Of a stretch of 64,000 nt of DNA, positions 18,154-28,202 are shown in pieces (the first letter of the stretch is position 1; each line of letters starts with the position of its first letter). The notes under the pieces were generated by a model. The model was given only the letters and a program-made list of their open reading frames with translations, searched no databases and had not been told where the DNA came from. The translations under genes were made by a program, and so were the position numbers. The stretch covers positions 43,218-107,217 of the forward strand of contig NZ_AYZI01000006.1 of the NCBI RefSeq assembly GCF_001436645.1, in the 5' to 3' direction. This stretch comes from Fructilactobacillus florum DSM 22689 = JCM 16035. Its GTDB lineage: Bacteria > Bacillota > Bacilli > Lactobacillales > Lactobacillaceae.

Positions 18154-21100
18154 TGACTTTAAAATTTATTTTGGGACCAGGGAGTGCTGACCATGCCGGT
18201 GCCGTTATCGACGATCTACAGCACCAAATGGCAAAAAAAAGGACAGACACCTTTTTTTATGTGGTACCTAATAACGTTAAATTTGAATCAGAATTGCAAA
18301 CGCTGCGGAGTTTAAATCAAAAACAGCAGCCAGTTTATGCGCAAAATCAATTGCAAATTTTCTCATTTTCGCGACTAGTGTGGTATTTTCTGAATACTAA
18401 AGCTGCTTATCAGTTGCCGAAATTATCACCAATGGCAATTAATATGATAATTTATCAAATTATTGAAGATCGGCGGGCTGATTTGACGGTCTACCGTGGT
18501 GAGGGGAAACAAGCCGGCTTCATTCAACAGGTTGCCGATCAGCTAATGGAACTACAACAAGGGGGCATTAGTGCCGATAACTTAGCGCAACTAAGTGATT
18601 TGGGAGCTGACCAAGTCAATCCCGAATTGCATGATAAACTCCATGATCTACAAATTATTTATCAAGAGTTCGTGCAACGAACCGATGGGCAATACTTGTA
18701 CCAAGCAGAACTACTGGAACTACTTAACGAGTATTTATTAGGTCTGGATGATGCCCAAATTAGTACGATGCATTTTTATTTTAGTCAGTTTAAAAATTTT
18801 TCCGCCCGCGAGTTACAAATTATTCAGACACTGATTACAAGGGCACAAGTCACCATCGATTTAAATCTCACTCAAGCAGCCATAGCAGCAAATGAGGAAA
18901 GCTTGTTTGCGCAACCGACACAGCTATATCATTATTTAACTGATTATGCAGAGCAACATGCAAAAAAGCTTGCTGATCGTTGGGCAACGTCGCGGTCGCA
19001 AGCACTCGGCTTACAACAGTTAGAAGAATATTGGATTGCTAGTAATGAAATGGAGACGCCGCTCCCGCCTAGTCCCCACCAAAACGATGCGCTGCAGGTC
19101 AGCGTTACTAAAACGGCTTTTGCAGAATTAATGCAATTGGCAACCGAGATTCGGCGATTGGTAGCAACTGGAAACTATCGGTATCGCGATATTTTGGTAA
19201 CGGCGCGACAGCTGGACCAGTATCAGTCAATTTTACAGCCGGTTTTTTCAATGTTACAAATCCCATATTTCACCGATAATCAACAACAGATGGATCAGCA
19301 CCCGTTAGTGGGGATGTTAGCTAGTTTATTAGCAATTGACCGCCCTAATCGAGCCCAAAATTATCGCTATGACGATGTGATGGCGCTCTTAAAATCCGAA
19401 TTATTACTTCCTCAAGATGACGAGGGACACCCTTTAGAACTAAACCGATATCGGCGGGCAGTGGCATTGTGTGAAAATCTAGTGTTGAAAAACGGATACC
19501 AAGGAAAACGGTGGACGCAAGCGCAAGATTGGATGTATGCACAAGCCTATAATGCTGAAACTGGGGTCGTGGTTGATAAAAACCAACAATTATCAAAAGA
19601 AATCAATCTGATTCGCCACTTTATTAAAAACAATTTGCCCCCGTTTTATCGCCAGTTAAAGCAAGCTCCCGACGGGAAAACGGCTGCGACGGTCTTGTAT
19701 CGCTTTTTGGTTAACCATGGCGTGCCAGCTCGTTTACAAGAATGGCAGACGAACGCGACTGAAGCAGGACAGTTACAGGCCGCTCGCCAGTCGGAACAGG
19801 TCTGGGATCAATTTTGTCAGATTTTAGATGACTATGTAGCCGTGCTAGGCCAGCATGAGTTTGTTGTTGACGATTTTTGGTCATTGTTGCAAGCCGGGTT
19901 TGTAGGAGCTAGCTACTCTCAGATTCCTTCGACTTTAGATCAAGTTACGATTTCTGAGGCGGGTCGAGTGCATCTTCCAGATAAAAAAATCACTTTCATC
20001 TTAGGTGCCGATGACACTAATTTTCCAGCGAAAATTGATAATCAGCAGTTACTAACTGATGGAGATCGTGACCAATTAGAAGCAGGGTTGTATCCTGATC
20101 AGTATCTGCAAGCAACTAGCACGCAACAAATGTTAAATGAGCCGTATGATGATTACCTGTTAATGATGACACCGAGTGATCGATTATATTTTTCCTATAA
20201 TCTCGGGGGTGATGTGGCTGAGCAACAAAAGCAACTGTCTCCATATGTCGCTCGCATTCAAAATTATTTTGATTTACCTCTCAGAACGGTTAACGATACT
20301 CCCACTGGGCAAGAAACTAATCTGACTCCGTACCTAGGAACGGCGCGATCGGCGCTACATTATTTGTTGCCAGCTTCTCTGGCTAGTAAAAAGGCTGGTT
20401 TGCCACTAAGTAGTGACTGGCAACAGGTGCAGACAGTATTACTTAATGCACCTGATCAAGGACTACAACAGTTAACGAAGCGGTTACTTGCCAGCTTGCA
20501 GTATAAGAATGAACCGGAAAATTTACGTCCAGAGATTGTAACGGCCTTGTATGGCACGAATCTGACGACTTCAATTTCTAAATTAGAAGATTTTTATCAA
20601 AATCCATACGAATATTTCTTAAAGTACGGATTGCAGCTCCGTGAACGATCGGAGTTTGAAATTAGTCCGACCGATACGGGACAGTTTTTCCACGAAGCAC
20701 TGGATCAGTTTAGTAAAGCAGTTAGAGAACAACGGTTGGATCTGGCGGCTTTGAGCGATGCAGATCTTAGCGAACTGGTGTTAGAAATTACTACTAAGAT
20801 GATTGAACAAGACGTTAATTATCAATATGAAATTTTGAAAAGTTCTCAACGAATGAAATACTTGCAATCACAGTTAATCCAGACTGTCCAAGAGATGGTA
20901 CAAACCATGCGAACTCAGGCAAGTTATACTCCAGCCCGTCCGGCAGTTAGTGAAGTTGCCTTTGGTCCGGGTCAGCCCTATGCAGGTTTGCATTATGATT
21001 TAGATAAGCAACATCAGTTAAATGTGCAAGGGCGCATTGATCGGATTGATCGGATAAAGGTTGCTGATCATGATTATCTAGGAGTGGTTGATTATAAATC

Positions 21101-21710
21101 GGGAAATAAAAAATTAGAACTCAATGCGGTTTATGATGGAATAGAATTACAATTACTAACATATTTAAAAGCACTTTGGCAAAATCGAGCACAGTTAGGA
21201 GCACCGGATGCGAAAATATCAGGCGCGTTGTATATGCACATCTTTGCACCAGTTTTAAAACCGAATGAGGTTAAAAATTGGGATGATCAGCAACAAATTA
21301 CAGCGGCGGTGTTAAAAAAACATCGGTTTGAAAGTGGAATTTTAATTAATGATCCCGAATTTATTAAGTCGCTGGCTGATCCGGTTCATCTAAGCACGAT
21401 CTATCCCATTTCGTTAAAAAACGACGGACAGCTGCGCCAGAATAGTCAAGCCGTGACTCCCGAACAGCTACAAGCATTGTTAAACCATACCGAAAAATTA
21501 ATGCAACAAGCTGCAACACGTATTTTTGCGGGAGAAACTACCTTGGCACCCGTGCAGTATAACCAAACCTCAACGTTACAATATTCACCTTATAAACCAA
21601 TTATGCAATTTGACCCAATGCTGCCAGAAAATCAGTATCGAGAGATCATCAACCAAGATAAAAACACGATTTTACAGCAAATCATGAGGGAGGCACAGCA
21701 ACATGAGTAA
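18153..21710 (+). CDS. rexB: ATP-dependent helicase/nuclease subunit B (RexB/AddB)
   Basis: An 1185-residue subunit of the exonuclease that resects DNA double-strand breaks for RecA. The C-terminal nuclease domain has GVVDYKSGNKK followed by a glutamine in ELQLLTYL, the RecB-family nuclease motif. Two AddB features are missing, as in streptococcal and lactobacillar RexB. The N-terminal P-loop is degenerate (ILGPGSADHAG). The position aligned with the first Fe-S cysteine reads FYQNPYEYF. The start overlaps the previous gene by one base and the stop overlaps rexA by eight, giving a coupled two-subunit operon. Confidence 0.93.
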   Translation: MTLKFILGPGSADHAGAVIDDLQHQMAKKRTDTFFYVVPNNVKFESELQTLRSLNQKQQPVYAQNQLQIFSFSRLVWYFLNTKAAYQLPKLSPMAINMIIYQIIEDRRADLTVYRGEGKQAGFIQQVADQLMELQQGGISADNLAQLSDLGADQVNPELHDKLHDLQIIYQEFVQRTDGQYLYQAELLELLNEYLLGLDDAQISTMHFYFSQFKNFSARELQIIQTLITRAQVTIDLNLTQAAIAANEESLFAQPTQLYHYLTDYAEQHAKKLADRWATSRSQALGLQQLEEYWIASNEMETPLPPSPHQNDALQVSVTKTAFAELMQLATEIRRLVATGNYRYRDILVTARQLDQYQSILQPVFSMLQIPYFTDNQQQMDQHPLVGMLASLLAIDRPNRAQNYRYDDVMALLKSELLLPQDDEGHPLELNRYRRAVALCENLVLKNGYQGKRWTQAQDWMYAQAYNAETGVVVDKNQQLSKEINLIRHFIKNNLPPFYRQLKQAPDGKTAATVLYRFLVNHGVPARLQEWQTNATEAGQLQAARQSEQVWDQFCQILDDYVAVLGQHEFVVDDFWSLLQAGFVGASYSQIPSTLDQVTISEAGRVHLPDKKITFILGADDTNFPAKIDNQQLLTDGDRDQLEAGLYPDQYLQATSTQQMLNEPYDDYLLMMTPSDRLYFSYNLGGDVAEQQKQLSPYVARIQNYFDLPLRTVNDTPTGQETNLTPYLGTARSALHYLLPASLASKKAGLPLSSDWQQVQTVLLNAPDQGLQQLTKRLLASLQYKNEPENLRPEIVTALYGTNLTTSISKLEDFYQNPYEYFLKYGLQLRERSEFEISPTDTGQFFHEALDQFSKAVREQRLDLAALSDADLSELVLEITTKMIEQDVNYQYEILKSSQRMKYLQSQLIQTVQEMVQTMRTQASYTPARPAVSEVAFGPGQPYAGLHYDLDKQHQLNVQGRIDRIDRIKVADHDYLGVVDYKSGNKKLELNAVYDGIELQLLTYLKALWQNRAQLGAPDAKISGALYMHIFAPVLKPNEVKNWDDQQQITAAVLKKHRFESGILINDPEFIKSLADPVHLSTIYPISLKNDGQLRQNSQAVTPEQLQALLNHTEKLMQQAATRIFAGETTLAPVQYNQTSTLQYSPYKPIMQFDPMLPENQYREIINQDKNTILQQIMREAQQHE

Positions 21711-24700
21711 ACCCGAGTGGACGCCTGGACAACGGCGTGCGATTCAGGAAGACTTTCCTGGGAATACGCTCGTTTCGGCTTCGGCTGGATCAGGAAAAAC
21801 GAGTGTCCTTACCCAGCGAGTTTTAAGAAAGATTAAGGCAGGGGTGAATGTTGATCAGTTGCTGATTGTGACCTTTACTAATGCTGCCGCTAAAGAAATG
21901 CGCGATCGTATTAAGACGCTGATCATTGATGAACTAAATGTGGCGCAGGATCCACAACTCAAGCAGCGACTGGTTAGTCAGTTGCGCTTGCTACCAACAG
22001 CCCACATTGAAACCCTGGATGCTTTTTGTCAGTGGTTGGTTAAAAAATACTATTATATCATCAACTTGGATCCTGATTTTCGGATTTTAACGGATCAAAG
22101 TGAATTAGGATTATTACGGGACCGGGTTTGGGAAACGGTTCGCGAACAGCTCTATGGTAATGATGATGGGAGCTTTGCCGCATTAACTAGAAACTTTTCC
22201 AGTGATCGCAGTGATGATGGTTTAACCACGGTCCTATTTCAGTTGTATGATTTTGCTAATGTCACTCCTGATTTCCAGCATTGGCTTGCCTGTCTGCCAG
22301 AATTTTATGCGACGTCTGGCGCTTTGACGAATAGTGCCTTGTATCAAAAACTGTTACTGCCAGCCATGCAAAATCAGTTTCGACAGATGGATCAGGACTG
22401 GCAACAATTGATTCAGCAAGCAGAGCAGGCAGGGTTAGATAAACACTTGGATCTTTTTGAAGCTGAACGAAAAAAATTAGCTAATTTGGCGAACCAGCTG
22501 ACCACAAAAAGTTGGGATGAGCTTCGCGAGCAATTTTCCAATTTTAAATTTGATAACGTTCCCAGGATTTCAAAAAAAGAGCTTGATGATGAGCAACTGG
22601 TAGCTAAGCAGCAGCTGACTGAACGACGAACAATGGCTAAAAAAGTGCTCCAAAAGCTCCAAGATGATTATTTTTTTGCCAGTGAAAGCGAGAACCAACA
22701 GGTCATGGAACGCTCTGAACAACTCGTGCGTAAATTAGTAAAGGTAGTACAACAATTTGCAACTGCCTATGCGGAGACCAAACGGAAGCGACGAACTTAT
22801 GAATTTATTGACATTGAACATTTTGCGCTACAAATTTTAACTAGTGATGAGCCAGCCGGGCAACAACTTCAGGACTATTTCCGTAAATATCTGAATGAAA
22901 TCATGATCGATGAGTATCAGGATAATAACCGACTGCAGGATGCCATTTTAGCTGCTTTAAAACGGTCTGACCCTGAAAATTTGTTTATGGTGGGGGATGT
23001 CAAACAGTCAATCTATCGGTTCCGGTTAGCTGATCCTAGTTTATTTGGGGAAAAATACCAGACCTACCCCGATCAACCAAACAATACGCTTATTACGTTG
23101 CCTGATAATTTTCGTTCGGTGCAAAATATCGATGATTTTACGAACTTACTGTTTTCCCAAATCATGAATCAGCAACTGGGAGAAATTGATTATACTGGTG
23201 ATAATTACTTGAAATTTGGGGCGCATGATTATCCAGATCAGCTCGATACGAAGACAGAAGTGCTTCTTTATAAAGCGGATGAACCAGTTCCTGATGAAGT
23301 GACAATGCAAGTTCCTAATGAACAACAGCAGGTTGAAATGATTGCGGAACGCATTGAGCAACTGATTCATGATCAGTATCAGGTTTATGATCGTAAACAG
23401 CAGCAAATGCGCCCGATTGAATATGGAGATATTGCATTGTTAGCAGCAACTAAGCACAACAATTTTTCAATCGCAAGCATTTTTGCTGAACACCAGATTC
23501 CAGTTATGATCGATGGCTCGGAGAGTTATTTTAAGACGACGGAAATTCAAATCGTAATGTCATTGCTGCAACTGATCGATAATCCATATCAGGATATTCC
23601 ATTAGCTGCCGTGCTCCGTTCGCCAATGGTCGGTATGAATGAAAATGAACTGGCCTTTTTACGAATCACTAAAAAAATGGGGAATTATTTCCAAGCCGTG
23701 CTTGATTTCCCCAATTTGTATCAGCACGACCAACCAACTCCCTTCGGAGATGCGGTTCTTGCAAAGGTTCAACACTTTTTACAAGGATTGCAGCACCTGC
23801 GAGATTTTGCGACTCAGCATCGTTTAGCTGAACTGATTTGGAAAATTTATGAACAAACAGGTTTTTTGGATTATGTAGGGGGCATGACAGCTGGGAAAAA
23901 ACGACAAGCCAATCTGCACGCACTCTATCAGCGAGCGGAGGAGTATGAAAAAAATGGCTTTCGTGGACTGTTTGCTTTTGTGCAGTTTGTAAAGCGCCTC
24001 CAAAAACAGAATCAAGACTTGGGGGAAGCTCCAGTTGAAGCAGAGGCAAATGCCGTCACAGTTAAAACAATTCATGGAAGTAAGGGATTAGAGTATCCTG
24101 TGGTGATTCTAATGGATGCCAACCATGGTTTTAATGAAACTGATTTGCGGGCAGCGAGCGTATTAGATGCTGACTATGGAATTGGTATTAGGTGTTATTT
24201 ACCGAATCAAAAAGCCCGATTTCCTTCATTGCAATATTTGGCCATTGTGCAAAGAGGTCGGCAACGCATGCTGTCAGAGGAAATGCGGAAGTTATATGTC
24301 GCAGTCACGCGCGCCAAGCAAAAACTAATTATTACGGGAATTGTGAAGGGGAGTCCCCAGGCGGATGCCGAGACTACAGTGCTAAGTAAATGGGAGCAGG
24401 CCCTTCAAAGTGAAGAACGAGTGCTTGATGTAGCATTACGAGCAAAAGCGAAGAGCTTTTTAGACTGGATTGGACCAGCGCTGGTGCGCACGAAGACGTA
24501 TCAGCAGCAAGCGCAGGCAGGGGAAATTGCGCAGCAGTCGCTGGTTGATAGTTCCGCTGCTTTTCAAATCAAATTTCTGGCTGCGTCTGATTTGCAACGT
24601 TCAAATGGTCGGCAAGTTAGTCAGGTTAAAAGTACAAGTGCTACCCCCCAACTAAGTCAGTCCGTAGTGCAACAATATTTGAATTTTCAATACCCCTATA

Positions 24701-25416
24701 AGGATGCCACGAAGACGACGGCTTATCAATCAGTGTCAGAGATTAAGCGCCAGTTCGATGATCCTGATAACATTCAACTCGGGAGTATTAATGAACGAGA
24801 ACACCAGCTTTTAAAAAACACACGCTACAACAATCAGAACTTTGCCGAACCACGGTTTATGCAGCAAGTGGGGATTCCTAGTCCACAAGAAGTTGGAACG
24901 GCTACGCATTTAGTTTTACAGAAGGTAGATGTAACAAAACCGGTTACAGTTGTTCAAGTGCAGCTTTTAATTCAACAACTAGTTTCAGAAAAGCTGTTAG
25001 CCCAAGAACTTGCTGCCAATATTAAGGTTGATGCGATTGTAGCTTTTTACCAGACGACAATTGGACAACGCATTTTGCAGCATCCCGAGCAACTACAGCG
25101 AGAAGTTCCTTTTTCACTAGTAATCAATGCGGATCGCCTATTTACAGAATTTCATCACGATGCGAAACAACAATTGTTGGTGCATGGTATTATTGATGGT
25201 TATTTAGCAGACCCAAAGCGAGGCGTTTGCCTATTCGATTATAAAACTAGCTTTGTAAATCCTAACCATCCTGAAACTGATATTCAAAAAATTAAAAATC
25301 AGTATGCTGGCCAGGTTAATATTTATGCTTTGGCGTTAGCTGACATGCTAAAACAACCAGTCACCAGTAAATATCTTTATCTGCTGTCGATTAATAAGTT
25401 AATTGAGATCAATTGA
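21703..25416 (+). CDS. rexA: ATP-dependent helicase/nuclease subunit A (RexA/AddA)
   Basis: A 1237-residue UvrD-type helicase with a C-terminal nuclease domain. Helicase motifs in order: SASAGSGKTSVLTQRVL (Walker A), DEYQDNNRLQ (Walker B region), VGDVKQSIYRFRLADP (motif III/IV), TIHGSKGLEYPVVIL and KLYVAVTRAK (motif VI). The nuclease site is HGIIDGYLADP with CLFDYKTSF, preceded by GTATHLVLQKVD. It unwinds and degrades DNA ends with RexB until a Chi site changes its action. Eight bases overlap rexB. The downstream TetR gene is convergent and only 27 bases away; no clear terminator lies between. Confidence 0.94.
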   Translation: MSKPEWTPGQRRAIQEDFPGNTLVSASAGSGKTSVLTQRVLRKIKAGVNVDQLLIVTFTNAAAKEMRDRIKTLIIDELNVAQDPQLKQRLVSQLRLLPTAHIETLDAFCQWLVKKYYYIINLDPDFRILTDQSELGLLRDRVWETVREQLYGNDDGSFAALTRNFSSDRSDDGLTTVLFQLYDFANVTPDFQHWLACLPEFYATSGALTNSALYQKLLLPAMQNQFRQMDQDWQQLIQQAEQAGLDKHLDLFEAERKKLANLANQLTTKSWDELREQFSNFKFDNVPRISKKELDDEQLVAKQQLTERRTMAKKVLQKLQDDYFFASESENQQVMERSEQLVRKLVKVVQQFATAYAETKRKRRTYEFIDIEHFALQILTSDEPAGQQLQDYFRKYLNEIMIDEYQDNNRLQDAILAALKRSDPENLFMVGDVKQSIYRFRLADPSLFGEKYQTYPDQPNNTLITLPDNFRSVQNIDDFTNLLFSQIMNQQLGEIDYTGDNYLKFGAHDYPDQLDTKTEVLLYKADEPVPDEVTMQVPNEQQQVEMIAERIEQLIHDQYQVYDRKQQQMRPIEYGDIALLAATKHNNFSIASIFAEHQIPVMIDGSESYFKTTEIQIVMSLLQLIDNPYQDIPLAAVLRSPMVGMNENELAFLRITKKMGNYFQAVLDFPNLYQHDQPTPFGDAVLAKVQHFLQGLQHLRDFATQHRLAELIWKIYEQTGFLDYVGGMTAGKKRQANLHALYQRAEEYEKNGFRGLFAFVQFVKRLQKQNQDLGEAPVEAEANAVTVKTIHGSKGLEYPVVILMDANHGFNETDLRAASVLDADYGIGIRCYLPNQKARFPSLQYLAIVQRGRQRMLSEEMRKLYVAVTRAKQKLIITGIVKGSPQADAETTVLSKWEQALQSEERVLDVALRAKAKSFLDWIGPALVRTKTYQQQAQAGEIAQQSLVDSSAAFQIKFLAASDLQRSNGRQVSQVKSTSATPQLSQSVVQQYLNFQYPYKDATKTTAYQSVSEIKRQFDDPDNIQLGSINEREHQLLKNTRYNNQNFAEPRFMQQVGIPSPQEVGTATHLVLQKVDVTKPVTVVQVQLLIQQLVSEKLLAQELAANIKVDAIVAFYQTTIGQRILQHPEQLQREVPFSLVINADRLFTEFHHDAKQQLLVHGIIDGYLADPKRGVCLFDYKTSFVNPNHPETDIQKIKNQYAGQVNIYALALADMLKQPVTSKYLYLLSINKLIEIN

Positions 25417-25443
25417 CGAGTACAGAGAAATAAGCTTGACAAC

Positions 25444-25977
25444 CTAAAATTTAGCTAAAATTGTAGTCATCTCGTTGACAGCAGTTTGGGCATCAACAGG
25501 AATTAAGTCGGTGATCATTTGGGCATAAACATCAACAGCTCCTGAGATGATAAAGGGGATTTCAACCTGTGAATACGAATTCGTAACTTGAATTTTTTCG
25601 TGGCTCATAACTGTTTTGATTAATAATTTTTTGATTTTGCTAAGTAAAAGTTGATTTCGTTCATTTTTTAAAAAAGTATGGATAACTTCATCTTGTGACA
25701 AGTAATCATACAGTTGTTGATTTAATAAAGCATAATTGACTTTGGATTGGTCTTGATAACTTGTTTGGAGAATTTGGCTAAGATCGCGAAGAATTTCATC
25801 ACAGATAGAATCATAAAGGTTATCAATGTCTTGATAATGCAAATAAAAGGTGGCCCTAGTGATGCCAGCCGTTCGTACCACCTCTGTAACACTAATTTTT
25901 GGCAGGCTGGTCGTTTTCATTAAATTGATAAGGGCCGTTTTAATGGCCTTTCTAGTTCTAATACTCCGTTGATCCAT
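25444..25977 (-). CDS. TetR/AcrR family transcriptional regulator
   Basis: A 177-residue regulator with an N-terminal helix-turn-helix: RTRKAIKTALINLM, then ISVTEVVRTAGITRATFYLHY, the TetR recognition helix. The C-terminal ligand domain is not informative. The start is the ATG at 25977, with GAGG upstream; a TTG two codons earlier is rejected. It is divergent from the alpha/beta hydrolase at 26103, with 125 bases between, so it probably controls that gene and itself. The imperfect dyad at 26049-26068 is a candidate operator. Confidence 0.85.
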   Translation of the reverse strand: MDQRSIRTRKAIKTALINLMKTTSLPKISVTEVVRTAGITRATFYLHYQDIDNLYDSICDEILRDLSQILQTSYQDQSKVNYALLNQQLYDYLSQDEVIHTFLKNERNQLLLSKIKKLLIKTVMSHEKIQVTNSYSQVEIPFIISGAVDVYAQMITDLIPVDAQTAVNEMTTILAKF

Positions 25978-26102
25978 TGGCAAACCTCATTTTCTCAAAT
26001 TAACACATTTAGCTAACTTAAATATAGCATTATTTATTTATCAGAACCAACTATCACCGTGGTCAGTTTGACAATTTTAGTCTGTAATCAGGAGGATTTG
26101 AG

Positions 26103-26888
26103 ATGATTTCATATCAAATAGTGGGGCAAGGAGTCCCAATTGTTTTTATCCATGGATTAGCCCTTGATCGGACCTCCATGCGGGATTTTTTTGAACCTTT
26201 GTTAAAGGGGTCTGGTTGGAAACGTTACTACGTAGATTTACCCGGGATGGGGAATTCACCAGGCACCCCGCAGGCTGATGTGCAAACCGTTTTGGCTGCC
26301 TTAGTTACCTTTATCAAAGCGCAGCTGGATAATGAAAAATTCGTGGTGTGCGGTCGTTCTTTTGGTGGATATCTTGCGAGCTTTTTAACAAAAACGTTTG
26401 GTAGTCAAATCAGAGGAATTTTTCTAACCTGCCCGGTGGTAAAGGCGCATAAGGAAGAGCGAGTACTTGCCCAACATGTGACGAAACCGTTTGGTACTGT
26501 TAATTACATTAGCCATAAGGAATTTAAAACCGATTTTTTAGCAATGAACGTTAAGATTGGCCCTCATCAGTGGGATTTATATCAACAACTAATTATTCCA
26601 GGACTCCAACGCCGCGATGCTGGTTTTATTGAAACACTTCAACGAAACTATCAGCTGGAGTTTGAAAGTGATCTGCCCCGGTTTATCAGTCCGCAGACTC
26701 AGTTGATGATATTGGCTGGTCGTCACGATCAGATAGTTGGTTTTCAACAACAGCTGGAGTTGGGTGAGCGGGTGAAAAATAGTACGGTGGTTCTATTGCA
26801 AAACGCAGGACACAATCTTTTTATTGATGAAGAAATGAAGACAGCTGGTTATTTCAAAGGATTTTTACAACAGTTGGTAGTCAAATAA
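26103..26888 (+). CDS. Alpha/beta hydrolase
   Basis: A 261-residue cytosolic hydrolase with VFIHGLALDRTSM (oxyanion motif HG), the nucleophile elbow CGRSFGGYLA (serine), an acid in AGRHDQIVG and a histidine in NAGHNLFID. This is the proline iminopeptidase/haloperoxidase-like branch, with no signal peptide. AGGAGG precedes the ATG by seven bases. It is divergent from a TetR regulator, the usual arrangement when a small molecule induces its own hydrolase. Substrate unknown. Confidence 0.8.
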   Translation: MISYQIVGQGVPIVFIHGLALDRTSMRDFFEPLLKGSGWKRYYVDLPGMGNSPGTPQADVQTVLAALVTFIKAQLDNEKFVVCGRSFGGYLASFLTKTFGSQIRGIFLTCPVVKAHKEERVLAQHVTKPFGTVNYISHKEFKTDFLAMNVKIGPHQWDLYQQLIIPGLQRRDAGFIETLQRNYQLEFESDLPRFISPQTQLMILAGRHDQIVGFQQQLELGERVKNSTVVLLQNAGHNLFIDEEMKTAGYFKGFLQQLVVK

Positions 26889-26943
26889 AGTACTAAAAAG
26901 ACCAGGAGACAGAAGTAAAACTGTCCGACTGGTCTAGTTGGCA

Positions 26944-27489
26944 TTATTCTAAGTTAGCATGTTGAGAACGTAATTCCTGTTCAGTAATTCCCTGGTCGTT
27001 CATTAAGGCAAGTACAAGAGCGTCTCCAAAAATCCAAACAGACTGTTCAAACAGACTACCCAATGGCTGTTGAGATGAGGTGGCAGTTCGACCAGTCTGT
27101 TTGCTTTTGCCGGGAAGGAGCGTAACCTGCTTAGCAATGGTAGCAATTGGATTTGATTTGTTAGTGGAAAAGAGCCAAATCACAGCGCCAGCCTGCTGAG
27201 CAGTTTGGGCAAGCTCAACGATCGCCGGAGTGGTTCCAGAAGCAGATGCGAGTACTAATAAGTCGCCTTCTTGAATTGCTGGCGTCGTCGTTTCACCGAC
27301 AACAAAGACGGTCTTGCCTAACTGCATCAAGCGCATTGCAAGCGCCTTGATTGCCAGCCCAGATCGTCCGCCCCCGGAAACAAAAATGCGGGGCGCTTGC
27401 TCGATTATTTCGCAGTCCCGGTTCGTTAAGTTAATCGGTTGTTTGGCTAGCTCGGCAATAATGGTTTGCCACGATTTTGAATTTACCAT
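26944..27489 (-). CDS. hxlB: 6-phospho-3-hexuloisomerase (SIS domain)
   Basis: A 181-residue single SIS-domain protein. FVSGGGRSGLAIKALAMRL near residue 40 binds the sugar phosphate and LVLASASGTTPAIVE continues the fold; both are typical of HxlB. It isomerizes hexulose-6-phosphate to fructose-6-phosphate. The start at 27489 lies four bases after the hxlA stop and gives the usual length; the longer frame (to 27567) would overlap hxlA by 70 bases. No Shine-Dalgarno is visible, so translation is probably coupled to hxlA. Confidence 0.85.
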   Translation of the reverse strand: MVNSKSWQTIIAELAKQPINLTNRDCEIIEQAPRIFVSGGGRSGLAIKALAMRLMQLGKTVFVVGETTTPAIQEGDLLVLASASGTTPAIVELAQTAQQAGAVIWLFSTNKSNPIATIAKQVTLLPGKSKQTGRTATSSQQPLGSLFEQSVWIFGDALVLALMNDQGITEQELRSQHANLE

Positions 27490-27493
27490 CTGG

Positions 27494-28123
27494 TTATTTA
27501 ATTGCCGCTTTGAAGGATTTAGCGGCGCTTGTAGGATCGTCATTGGTTGCAATTCCAGCTCCAACAATTAGCAAGTCGGGATTAGCTTGCTTAATCTCAT
27601 CCAAGTTAGTTAGCTTAATGCCACCTTCCAGCGCCGTCTTAGTTTTGGTGACGTTTTCCTTGATTGTGTTGAACGTTGCAAAAGGAGTTTCACCCTGGGC
27701 TTGAAGATCGTAACCGGTGTGAGTAGCAATGTAGTCTGCTCCCATTTGATCAATTTCTCGCGCTCGGCGAGCAACGTCGTGGACACCAATCATATCGACC
27801 AATAGTTCTTTTTTAGCCTGGTGAGCAACTTTAATGGCATCTCGGATGGATTGATCCTCAGCGACTCCCAGAATGGTAGTGATGTCAGCTCCATATTTAA
27901 ATGCTTGACTAACTTCATACGAAGCAACGTCCATAATTTTAACATCAGCCAGTAAGGTTAAATTAGGGAAACGGTTCCTAATTTTAGCCAGGCCTTCAAG
28001 ACCAAAATTAATCACAAGCGGAGTTCCATATTCTACGATATCAACGCTTTCCTGAGTCTTTTCAATCAAATTAATGGCCCCATCGATGTCCTCAAGGTCA
28101 ATTGCAAGCTGTAACTTCATCAT
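27494..28123 (-). CDS. hxlA: 3-hexulose-6-phosphate synthase
   Basis: A 209-residue TIM-barrel protein of the orotidine decarboxylase superfamily. MKLQLAIDLEDIDGAI, VDIVEYGTPLVINFGL, LLADVKIMDVASYE (metal-binding DxKxxD type) and YIATHTGYDLQAQG match HPS, and the adjacent hxlB supports this over the related ketogulonate-phosphate decarboxylase. HPS condenses formaldehyde with ribulose-5-phosphate; in organisms lacking formaldehyde assimilation the pair can run in reverse to make pentose phosphate. AAAAGG precedes the ATG at 28123. The inverted repeat 28161-28177 is a candidate control site. Confidence 0.88.
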   Translation of the reverse strand: MMKLQLAIDLEDIDGAINLIEKTQESVDIVEYGTPLVINFGLEGLAKIRNRFPNLTLLADVKIMDVASYEVSQAFKYGADITTILGVAEDQSIRDAIKVAHQAKKELLVDMIGVHDVARRAREIDQMGADYIATHTGYDLQAQGETPFATFNTIKENVTKTKTALEGGIKLTNLDEIKQANPDLLIVGAGIATNDDPTSAAKSFKAAIK

Positions 28124-28160
28124 CTTCACACCTTTTCTAATAAGTTTATGTCATCAATGC

Positions 28161-28177
28161 TATTACTTTTTGTAATA
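28161..28177. promoter_or_regulatory. Inverted repeat upstream of hxlAB
   Basis: TATTAC and GTAATA flank five T, 38 bases upstream of the hxlA start. Its position suits an operator, but I know no regulator for it here and the motif is short. Confidence 0.3.
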
Positions 28178-28202
28178 TATTTCATGGATTAGCACTTAGG
28201 CG

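Noticed and set aside
23669..24049. 126-codon minus-strand ORF inside rexA, and similar long shadows
   Set aside because: They lie inside strongly supported genes on the other strand, lack ribosome binding sites and carry no motifs.
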